A stretch of DNA of 64,000 nucleotides from Rhinatrema bivittatum (lineage: Eukaryota; Chordata; Amphibia; Gymnophiona; Rhinatrematidae). The stretch spans positions 95,370,884-95,434,883 of the forward strand of contig NC_042623.1 of assembly GCF_901001135.1 (NCBI RefSeq), read 5' to 3'. The translations under genes were made by a program, and so were the position numbers. Positions 55,130 through 64,000 of this stretch are shown piece by piece. Each line of letters opens with the position of its first letter. Position 1 is the first letter of the stretch. The notes under the pieces were generated by a model. The model saw nothing but the letters and a program-made list of their open reading frames with translations. It made no database searches and was not told the DNA's origin.

Positions 55130-57045
55130 AACTGAAAGGTACAGCTGAAAAGATTAAAAGTAAACAACAGGTATGGACATTGTTTTAAAATACCATTTTA
55201 GAAGTGCAGTCCAGATGTATTCCATGCATTAAGAAAGATGTAAGGAAGACTAAACTATTACCAGCATGGTTAAAAGGCAAGGTAAAGGAGGCTATTCTAG
55301 CCCAAAAAAACTTCCTTCAAAAATTGGAAGAAGGCTCCATCTGAATAAAATAGGAAAAAGCATTTTCAAGTTAAATATAAATCATTGATAAGACAGACTA
55401 AGCGTGAATTTGAAATTAAATTGGCCAAAGAGGCAAAAACTTATAATAAAAACTTTAAAAAATATATCCAAAGCAGGAAAATGCAAGGCAGTCAGTTGAA
55501 CCATTAGATGAGCGAGGGGTTAAAAGGGCTCTTAGCAAAGATAAGGCCATCGCATAAAGACTAAATTAATTTTTTGTTTCTGTGTTTACTAATGAGGTGG
55601 GGAGATACCGGTTCTGGAGATGGTTTTCAGGGGTGATTATTTGGATGAACTGAACCAAAACCTGGTGAACCTGGAAATTGTGATAGGCCAGATTGACAAA
55701 CCAAAGACTAGCAAATCACCTGGTATATACCCCAGGGTTCTGAAAGAACCAAAAAATGAAATTTCAGATCTATTAGTAAAAATTTGTAACCTATCATTAA
55801 AATTGTCCATTGTACCTGAAGATTGGAGGGTGGCAAATGTAACCTCTATATTTAAAAAGGGCTCTAGGGGTGATCCTGGAAAATATAATATCCAGTGAGC
55901 CTGACTTTGGTGCTGGGAAAAATAAAGGAAAATATTTTAGAGAACAAAATCACAGAGCATATAGAAAGACATGGTTTAATGGAACTCGGCCAGCATTACA
56001 TTACATTGCTTACAAATCTGCTTCATTTTTTTGAAGGGGTTAATGAGCATGTGGATAAAGGTGAGCCAGTAGATGTAGTATATTTGGATTTTCAGAAGTG
56101 TTTAACAAAGTCCCTTATGAGAAGCTTCTAAGAAAAATAAAAAGTCATGGGATAGGAGGTGATGTCCTTTCATAGACTGAAAATTGGTTAAAAGACAGGA
56201 AACAGAGTAGGATTAAATGGTCAGTTTTCTCAGTGGAAAAAGGTAAACAGTGGAGTGCATGATGGATCTGTACTTGGATCTGTGCTTTTCAATATATAAA
56301 TGATCTGGAAAGGGATACGATGAGTGAGGTGATCAAATTTGCAGAAGATACAAAATTATTCAGAGTGGTTAAATCACATGTAGATTGTGATAAATTGCAG
56401 AATGACTTTGCGAGACTGGAAGACTGGGCATCCAAATGGCAGATGAAATTTAATGTTGACAAGTGCAAGGTGATGCATATAGGTAAAAATAACCCATGCT
56501 GTAGTTACATGATGTTAGATTCCATATATGGAGTTGCCAGCCATGAAAAGTTCTAGGCGTCATATTAGATAATACATTTAAATTGTCAGCTCAGTGTGCT
56601 ATGGTAGTCAAAAAAGCAAACAGAAATGTAAGGAATTATTAGTAAGGGAGAATGTCATAATGCTTCTGTGTCTCTACATAGTGAGACCGCACATGGAGTA
56701 CTGTGTGTAATTGTGGTCATCGCATCTCGAAAAAGATATAATTGCACTGGAGAAGGTACAAAGGCGGGCGACCAAAATAATAAAGGGGATGGAACAGCTC
56801 TGGTATGAGGAAAGGCTAAAGAGGCTAGGGCTGTTCACCTTGGAGAAGAGACAGCTGAAGGGGGAAATAATAGAGGTCTATAAAATCATGAACGGACTAG
56901 AATGGGTAAAAATGAATCGGTTATTTACTCTTTCAGATAATAGAAGGACTAGGGGGCATGCCATGAAGTTAGCAAGTAACACACTTAAAACAAATTGGAG
57001 AAATTCTTTTTCACTCAATGCATAATTAAGATCTGAAAACTGTTG
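55130..57045 (+). pseudogene. CR1 reverse transcriptase and C-terminal tail, broken
   Basis: The linker region at 55380-55500 has EFEIKLAKEAKTYNKNFKKY. RT starts at 55620 with TSKSPGIYPRVLKEPKNEIS and VPEDWRVANVTSIFKKGSRG. It continues at 55895-56131 with VDVVYLDFQKC and, after shifts, at 56320-56556 with the catalytic box mutated to KFAEDTKLFR (FADD to FAED). 56711-57025 has ALEKVQRRATKIIKGMEQL and the C-terminal tail. At least five frames are needed, so it is an old, dead copy. Confidence 0.92.
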
Positions 57046-57310
57046 CCGGAAGATCTGGTTAGGTCAGTTAGTGTAACTGGGTTTAAAAAAGGTATGGCTA
57101 AGTTCCTTGTGGAGAAGTCCATAAACTGCTATTAATCAACTTGACTTAGGTCATCGCCACTGCTATTACTGGCATCGCCACTGCTATTACTGGCATTAGT
57201 AGCATGGAATCTATTTAATGTTTGAGTACTTGCCAGATAATTTGCAACCTGTATTGGCCACTGTTGGAAACACGATGCTTGGCTTGATGGACCCAACTTC
57301 TTATGTTCCT

Positions 57311-58385
57311 ATCTGTCAAATTCATTCCATTTCATAATTTTTCTTTTAGGTTAAGTTCTGTTTTAAGAGGCAGCAAGTCAGAGAAAGGTGAATGAATCAA
57401 TGAAATAGAATTATGAATGCCTACAAAAAAGGCATGGATATTTCAGTAAAGGATATGGTGATGAAAGAGGTGGAGTAAATGTAGAGCGGTCAGAGAATGA
57501 GGGGGAAGTTTGCCTGCATTTAGTGCATTAAGGTTTACTCATCCCTACAGTACAAAAATATATTCATAATATTACCATAATACCAGTGGTCTCTAGTCTA
57601 GAAAAACTTATGAGTTGCAGAAATGTTGCTGATATAGAATATTTGACCAACTGCATTTTTAATCATGCTGCAAAAAATGGTATTCAAGTTGGTTTGTGGG
57701 ATATTGATTTCTGTACATGGAGACACCTCTGAATTTCACAAAACAGAGGCCCGTATCAATATCTTCATGGCTATTTTCATCCTATTTGTTAGATTGTGTC
57801 CTTCGTTTAGAATTGAGCTTTTGTTTGCCAAAATATGAATATATCTAATACTATTTGGTTGAAGAGTGTAATAAAATTTCACAAACAATAGTCAGTTTTT
57901 CTGCTAAGAGATATTTCCCCTTAGATGAAATAAAATTCTTGAATTATTCTTCTATCTCTGCTACATGACTTCATACCAGAGCTATCTTAGTTACATTTTG
58001 AGCAAAATGATTATTCCAATATATTTCAAAATTCTTGAAACATTTATGCTATCACATATGCTTTGAATTTAAAAGAAAATCTGTATGTTAATGATAGAAG
58101 CTGATTTGTTTCTTGTTAAGTCACACTAATCCTGATCTCTTCTTCAGGGAAAGGAGTTATTCTAAGGTGGATTTACAGTTTCTAAGATAATGTTCCAAAC
58201 CAGAGTACCATATGTGTTTAATGGAGTTTACAAATTTAGGAACTTGTATGTATCTATAGATGCATATCTATAGATATATCTAAATTACATCGACCCCCCC
58301 CCCCATATACACGCACACACACACATACAGTATATATTAACCAGTACAATGAATGGTGTGGCACTGCAGAATAATTAACAAGAAT
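57311..58385. other. No recognised gene; C run and CA repeat
   Basis: AT-rich sequence. A C run lies at 58293-58303 and a short (CA)n at about 58310-58325. No supported frame. Confidence 0.5.
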
Positions 58386-58389
58386 GTAC

Positions 58390-59520
58390 ATACACACAGA
58401 GAGTAGGATTAAATGGACAATTTTCTCAGTGGAAGGGAGTGGGCAATGGAGTGCCTCAGGGATCTGTATTGGGACCCTTACTTTTCAATATATTTATAAA
58501 TGATCTAGAAAGAAATACGACGAGTGAGGTAATCAAATTTGCAAATGATACAAAATTGTTCAGAGTAGTTAAATCACCAGCAGATTGTGATAAATTGAAG
58601 GAAGACCTTGTGAGACTGGAAAACTGGGCATGGAAATGGCAGATGAAACTTAATGTGGTTAAGTGCAAGGCGATGCTATAGTTACACAATGTTAGGTTCC
58701 ATATTAGGTACTACCACCCAAGAAAGAGATCTAGGCATCATAGTGGATAACACATTGAAATCATCGGTTCAGTGTGCTGTGGCAGTCAAAAAAGCAAACA
58801 GAATGTTGGGAATTATTAGAAAGGGAATGGTGAATAAAACGGAAAATGTCATAATGCCTCTGTATCGCTCCATGGTGAGACCCCCACCTTGAATACTGTG
58901 TACAGTTCTGGTCTCTGCATCTCAAAAAAGATATAATTGTGGTAGAGAAGGTACAGAGAAGGGCGACCAAAATGATAAGGGGAATGGAACAGCTCCCCTA
59001 TGAGGAAAGACTAAAGAGGTTAGGACTTTTCAGCGTGGAGAAGAGACGGATGAGGAGGGATATAATAGAGGAGTTTAAAATCATGAGAGGTCTAGAACAG
59101 GTAAATGTGAATTGGTTATTTAGTCTTTCAGATAATAGAAAGACTAGGGGTCACTCCATGAAGTAGGTATGTGACACATTTAAAACTAATTGGAGAAAGT
59201 TCTTCTTCACTCAACGCACAATTAAACTCTGGAATTTGTTGCCAGAAGATGTGGTTAGTGCAGTTAGTATAGCTGTGTTTAAAAAAGGATTGGATAAGTT
59301 CTTGGAGGAGAAGTCCATTACCTGCTATTAAGTTGACATAGAAAATAGCCACTGCTATTACTAGCAACGGTAACATGAACTAGACTTAGTTTTTGGGTAC
59401 TTGCCAGGATCCTTATGGCCTGGATTGTTCACTGTTGGAAACAGGATGCTGGGCTTGATGGACCCTTGTTCTGACCCAGTATGGCATTTTCTTGTGTTCT
59501 AATGTTCTTATGTTCTTACA
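58390..59520 (+). mobile_element. CR1 LINE, 5' truncated
   Basis: It begins in RT at AGAGAGTAGGATTAAATGG and ends TTCTAATGTTCTTATGTTCT. It is visibly close to the copy at 27780-28926 over its whole length, with few indels (a deletion of about 30 bp at 58674). Confidence 0.93.
58439..59330 (+). pseudogene. CR1 RT C-terminal half
   Basis: The frame 58439-58681 has GVPQGSVLGPLLFNIFINDL and KFANDTKLFR (FADD to FAND). The MHIGKNNP region is deleted. 58653-58892 has RDLGIIVDNTLKSS and TENVIMPLYRSMV. 58939-59166 has KVQRRATKMIRGMEQLPYEE and ends in a stop. The last segment, with WNLLPEDVVSAVS, continues to about 59330. RT core fingers and endonuclease are missing. Confidence 0.92.
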
Positions 59521-61210
59521 CTAAAACCAGAAACTGCTGTTTAGATGCTGATGTTTCTTTTCTGCAAGTAGATGCATAAGGAATCAGGAAGACACTTACC
59601 ATCTTGGTGGCAACTTGCTGTTAGCAGGGCACATCAACATCTATACAGTGATTTCTGGCAGTATCACTTTCCCCTTATTCTTTGCTCGCTCCCAATTTCC
59701 TTTGCTTTTCTCCTCTTTTTTTTTTTTTTTTTGTTCTGGCTCATCCTTCTTTGCTCTCTTTCTGACTTCACTACTACCTTAGCTCTCTTCCCATTCTTTC
59801 TATCCCCATCTCCCTTTCCGCTTTTTATCTTCTTTGCTTTCTCTCTCTCTCCCTCCATCTTTTCTTGCTCTCTTCCTCTCCTTTCCTCCCCCATGTTCAG
59901 ATTTAAATTAAGGGTGGGGGTACCATGAGCAACCATGGGAGACAAGAGCAGGAAAAGCTCCTCCCCATCTATTAGCTTTCCTGTAGTCAGCTGCTGATAG
60001 CTAACATGTTGCTCACTGCAGAGAAGCACTTCCAGCTCTGCTGGAGATCCGGAGAGTTCTCAGTCATGTGCGTCTGGTGGCTGCTTGGAACAAGGGGATT
60101 AAGTGAGCCTACTGAAACACATCACTGTGCCAAGGATTTTTTTTTCTACATTGGTACAACTAAAGGCTTTTTACATGTCTAGGCATACTTATTTAAACTA
60201 ATAGTTAACATTTAGAATGGAGCAAAGTCATTTGCTGTGGGAGGGGGTCCTTAATTTTTCCAAGTGTTAAAATGAGTGATTTTGTGCATACTAGAATATT
60301 TGAGTGTTTATAGATGATGAAAAATGTGCAAACGTGTGTGTGTGTGTGTGTGAAAAAGAAAAGTGAGTGAGCTCTGTATACATGCATGCCAAAATGAGGA
60401 AGCGAGTGAGTAGAATGGTCAGAAATAACTTTGCTTGATAGAATATCTGTGAGTTAAGATTCATGTTAATGCAGGTATTTTTGTGTTTGGCACTTAGCAG
60501 AATCTTTGTATATATGGTGAGGTGTGTGATTGATATGTATGATTACTCTATCTGCAACATGCTAGAAGTTTTAGCTCATTTGTGTAGCCTGTAAACTGTT
60601 TATAAAAGGCAAAACAGAGCTTGATGGCTCCATATATTTATCATTTTCAATTTTAATACCTTGATTTGAGTCTATTCTTGTCATGTATACATTCCTGAAA
60701 CATACAGATTAAATTCCTAAGTATATTTTAATAAATTATATATAGTTTACCAGAAAAACCCTGTTCCTATATGGTTGAAAGACTATTTCATAAACAGTAA
60801 TGATGAATGTACAAATGCCTCCATTAGTGATTATTATAATTTTCTTTATTGAATATTTTGCCTATAAATGCTTGATTATATTAAACATAAAGTTTTCAGT
60901 TCCCATTTAAAATAACAGAGGATAATAGCTAAAGGATAGAACTGAAGCTGACCAAAAGCCAAATATAAGGTGCCATCTAGTGGTTAGAGAGCAGAAATTA
61001 AATTAGGTATCATTCTCATTGACTCAGATCTCCTCTGCAGACTTGGCAGACTTGGTATATTTTGTTTAAGGACTTTATTAAGGATGAAGTTGTTTAAGAA
61101 TCTAATTATACATCACTGAACTCTGATTACCTGTTTGGTGCTTGTGTTCAGAGCTTGTGTTTGTCGGGACTACAGTGCTGACAATCCCTATAGAAAGACA
61201 TGGCTGCCTT
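59521..61210. other. No recognised gene; simple repeats
   Basis: A pyrimidine-rich tract spans 59640-59890, including a long T run at about 59716-59732, which creates a spurious hydrophobic frame and its basic mirror. A (TG)n run lies at 60334-60352. Otherwise AT-rich with no gene signature. Confidence 0.55.
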
Positions 61211-61211
61211 A

Positions 61212-61820
61212 TGAATGTAAGAACATCAAGAATTTTCATGCTGGGTCAGACCAAGGTCCATCAAGCCCAGCATCCTGTCTCCAAAAGTGGCTAATCCAGG
61301 TCACAAATACCTAGCAGATCCCATAAAGAAAAGCTTAGTCCTGTACTCCAAGGGATAGAAATAGCTTTCTTTATTCTTTCTAATAATTTGTTATGGACTT
61401 TTCCTCCAGGTTCCTCTTTTAAACACCGCTATGCTAATCACTTTGATCATATCCTTTGGCCACAGATTCCACAACTTAATAATGCACTGAGTGAAAAAAT
61501 ACTATCTATAATTTGTTTTGAATCTGCTGGTTATTAGTTTCATGGAGTATCCATTTGTTTTTGTATTATTTGACATGGTAAATAGCTATCCTTTATTTAC
61601 CCATTCCACCCCACTCATGAATTTATAAACTTCTATCATGCCCTCTCTCAGCTGTTTCTTTTCCGAGCTGAAGCACCCTAGCCTGCGCAGCCTCTCATTA
61701 TAGGAGACATGTTCTAGCCCCTTCAGCATTTTTGTCACCCTCCTCTGAACCTTTTCTAGTTCTGCTATGGCTTTCTTGAGATAGGGGTGACCAGAAATGC
61801 ACACAAAACTCATGGTGCAA
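61212..61820 (-). pseudogene. CR1 3' fragment, divergent subfamily
   Basis: The plus strand begins GTAAGAACATCAAG, the complement of a CR1 tail, then TGGGTCAGACCAAGGTCCAT. The minus-strand frame 61586-61813 has ELEKVQRRVTKMLKGLE, YNERLRRLGCFSSEKKQLRE and MIEVYKFMSGVEWV. It is clearly related to, but more divergent than, the main CR1 group. Only the C-terminus and UTR remain. Confidence 0.88.
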
Positions 61821-62210
61821 TCACATCATATCAGAGATAATCTGATATTTTTGGTTTTATTTTCCATTCACTGATAGAAAATGTAAATTGAAGGTTCATA
61901 TTACAGGTTAAATACACTTTCTTTCAGTGATACAGTTATTTTTTTTGACATTAAGGTGTCTTTAAAAGGACAGTTTTTAGTTCATTAAAAAAAAAAAAAA
62001 AAAAAGATCATAATACATTTTTGAAATACCACAGTTATCATCCTCAAAGGCTACCAGCTAGCCAGTTGCTCTGGCTTCAGCACCTCTGTTCATCTCTTGA
62101 GGAATTTAAAGTATGTACAGCTGAGTTGTGTGACACTTTTGCTAACTGTGAATATCCAGTTTCTGTGATATGTTGGGCCTACAAACATGCTCAATAGACT
62201 AATAGGGGCT
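61821..62210. other. No recognised gene; poly-A run
   Basis: An A run lies at about 61986-62005. Nothing else is supported. Confidence 0.5.
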
Positions 62211-62764
62211 TATTGTTGTGTACCGGATATCGGCAGAGTCTGAGTGATCCTGTATGTTTACTTCCTGTTATGATTTGTGGGTATGTGGGCCCTTGGCCTG
62301 GGATGCAAGTTGTTACTACCCGTGGGAAGTACACTCACAGGTCTGCACCATCGGGAGGCGAGGTCAGAGACAGCGGAGAGCTCTGGGTGAGGCAATGGAG
62401 AGGTCCCGTGTTATCAGGAGAGGACTCCCATGGAGAGTAGACCGGAGGCAATACCCAGGCAGGGACCCCGAGAAGAAGAGTGCCAGACAGACCACAGAGC
62501 AGGGGGCGTGAGGCTTGGCCAATCAGAAGGTACTCCGGAGGGCAACCCCGAGGGGAGGAGCTGCACAGCGAAGGATGATGATGCAATGCCATAGGCCAAC
62601 CCACAGGACAGGGAAGTCCGAGCTGAGCCTCTGGTGATGACGTGGCACCGCCCTGAGGAGCAGGAAATGTTGGCAGTCTCAATATAGTATGTAGGCGCAA
62701 CCCCGAGGAGCAGGGAAGCATGCAAAGTCCAGGAGAAGCTGGAGGGTGCTACCCCGAGGAGTGG
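62211..62764. repeat. GC-rich LTR-like block (candidate)
   Basis: It has ACCCCGAGGAG words at 62545, 62701 and 62751, a GTGGGCCCTTGGCC word near 62286 that also occurs in similar form at 42255, and no defensible gene. It is similar in texture to 31690-32615. The right boundary merges with a small tandem duplication and a hAT end. Confidence 0.4.
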
Positions 62765-62890
62765 GGAAGCTCTGGTAGTCACTGTCACACGGAAGCATGG
62801 TCCTGAGAAGGGAGCACTGGATGGCCGGGAAGCTCTGGTAGTCACTGTAACACGGAAGTATGGACCTGAGAAGGGAGCACTGGATGGCCG
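62765..62890 (+). repeat. 63-bp tandem duplication
   Basis: GGGAAGCTCTGGTAGTCACT…GGAGCACTGGATGGCCGG occurs twice with a 63-bp offset and a few mismatches. The second unit runs directly into the hAT MITE interior, whose GAGCACTGGATGGCCGG word it shares. Confidence 0.85.
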
Positions 62891-63268
62891 GCGCCATCTT
62901 TAAAAATGGAGCAGGACATCCAGTGCTCCTACCATGTGACACGGGCCGGCCAATGGCACGGATACCCTGTCACATGGTAAGGGCAAAGGGCCATCGGTGC
63001 CATTTTGATTAGTGGCAGCCGACGGCTCGGGAGCGGGAGATCACTCCTGGGACTCCCACTGGACCACCAGGTACCTGTAAAATGTTTTTTGGGGGGTCGG
63101 GAGGTGGGGGAAGCAAAGAGATTTGTTTTAAAGGGTCGGGGTGGGTTTTTTGTTTATCAGCTCGGGCGCAGCCGATAAACAAAACCGCGATCGGGCCCGA
63201 TGAAAAAAAACCTACATGTGAATCGGAACCGGAATCCGAACTGATTCCGGTTCCGATTGACATCTCTA
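62880..63268 (-). mobile_element. hAT MITE, partial copy with one end
   Basis: It aligns with the left third and middle of the element at 53389 in reverse complement (GGTATCCGTGCC-type words, GCCATTTTGATTAGTGGCAG, TTTATCAGCTCGGGCGC) and ends GATTGACATCTCTA at 63268. The other half is missing and the break lies at the 63-bp duplication. Confidence 0.85.
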
Positions 63269-63276
63269 GTAAGTAC

Positions 63277-64000
63277 TAGGGATGTGAATCGTGTGCCCGA
63301 TCGTCTTAACAATCAGGTTCGGCTAGAGGGAGAAAAAAATCTGATCGGTGGTGATGTGAATCAGAATCGGTTCCGATTCATATCGTTCATTTTTTTTTTA
63401 GTGAGGCCCGACCCTTTAAAATTGCCCCCTTACCTTCCCCCACCCTCCCGAACCCCCCCAAAACATTTTACGAGTACCTGGTGGTCCAGTGGGGGCGCGG
63501 GGACCGATCTCCCACTCTCGGGCCATCGGCGCCATTTTGGCTGCCACTCAAAAATGGCGCCGATGGCCCGATAAAAAAAAAACAACCCACCCGACCCTTT
63601 AAAAATGACCCCTTAGCTTCCCCCACCCTCCTGAGCCCCCCAAAACATTTTAAAATTACCTGGTGGTCTAGTGGTGGTCCCGGGAGCGATCTCCCGTTCT
63701 CGGGCCGTCGGCTGCCAGTCATAAAGATGGTGCCGATGGCTCTTTGCCCTTACCATATGACAGGGTATCTGTGCCATTGGCCGGCCCCTGTCACATGGTA
63801 GGAGCACTGGATGGCCAGCGCCATCTTTAAAGATGGTGGTGGCCATCTTTAAAGATGGTGGCGCCCATCTTTACGGTCCCCGCACCCCCACTGGACTACC
63901 AGGTACTCGTAAAAAGTTTTGGGGGGGTTCGGGAGGGTGGGGGAAGGTAAGGGATTCGTTTTATAGGGTTGGGGTGGGTTTAGGGGTTGTTTTGGTGTGC
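63277..64000 (+). mobile_element. hAT MITE, left part, cut by window end
   Basis: It starts TAGGGATGTGAATCG at 63277, exactly 8 bp after the previous element's end. The interior has the family's CCCGACCCTTTAAA tracts and ACCATATGACAGGG words. The right end lies outside the window. Confidence 0.85.

Larger units (their letters stand above)
52660..57310 (+). mobile_element. Longest CR1 LINE in the window, with a nested hAT MITE
   Basis: From left to right: 5' ORF region, endonuclease (split by a hAT MITE at 53389-54539), linker, RT and C-terminal tail, then a 3' UTR that ends near 57310 (GATGGACCCAACTTCTTATG). It is about 3.5 kb without the MITE, nearly a full pol region. It is older than the copies at 27.6 and 58.4 kb, judging by its many lesions. 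Confidence 0.92.

Noticed and set aside
59572..60029. Hydrophobic 118-codon plus frame and basic 121-codon minus frame
   Set aside because: Both result from one pyrimidine-rich tract (Phe/Leu/Ser on plus, Lys/Arg/Glu on minus). It is low complexity and not a membrane protein.

Overview
This 64 kb window looks like intergenic DNA from a large, repeat-rich vertebrate genome. I found no host protein-coding gene that I can support, and no rRNA, tRNA gene, CRISPR array or bacterial feature. Nearly every coding signature belongs to a transposable element (TE): CR1 and L2 LINEs, an L1 remnant, a Penelope-like element, a DIRS-type tyrosine-recombinase retrotransposon, a Ty3/Gypsy LTR element, hAT and PIF/Harbinger DNA transposons, a mariner-like MITE, and a tRNA-derived SINE with an L2-like tail. 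DIRS, Gypsy, Penelope, Harbinger, CR1 and L2 together argue against a mammal or bird. The CR1 subfamily (tail built on an 8-bp TTCTTATG repeat) resembles copies I associate with caecilian amphibians. Amphibian, probably caecilian, is therefore an inference and not something the sequence proves.

Layout, left part. 1-1740 holds a GC-rich LTR-like block, a displaced 205-bp copy of part of it, and a MITE. 3501-4656 is a hAT-type foldback element with a perfect 8-bp target duplication and an array of palindromes. 7.6-8.85 kb holds L2 and CR1 pieces nested in one another. 9756-14664 is a Gypsy element on the minus strand with integrase before reverse transcriptase, split by a CR1. 14678-17090 holds a hAT end, an L2 and an L1 remnant. 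17105-21757 is a DIRS element split by an L2. 21775-23275 is a MITE that carries two further Harbinger-type MITEs.

Layout, right part. 24836-31051 holds several MITEs, a SINE, an L2 tail, and a foldback element (27251-29056) containing a CR1. 33.06-38.2 kb is a two-gene Harbinger element (MYB-like gene on plus, transposase on minus) invaded by a LINE tail and a SINE. 40.98-44.17 kb is a Penelope-like element with a 1.72 kb GC-rich insertion. 44.2-46.84 kb is a decayed hAT transposase gene with one terminal end. 46.95-48.41 kb is an L2, followed by a foldback region and a Harbinger-type MITE. 52.66-57.31 kb is the longest CR1, with a hAT MITE in its endonuclease. 58.39-59.52 kb is another CR1. 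62.2-64 kb holds an LTR-like block and two hAT ends set 8 bp apart.

There is no operon or pathway logic here. The functional relationships are those of TE families: a decayed hAT transposase sharing a terminal end with a short hAT derivative, Harbinger-type MITEs alongside a Harbinger element, and non-autonomous SINEs borrowing an L2-like tail. All protein frames I could assign carry stops, frameshifts, truncations or insertions. I see no previously undescribed gene system. The most unusual structures are the palindrome-array hAT element, the short displaced direct copies of LTR sequence, and the inverted repeats at the DIRS 3' end.
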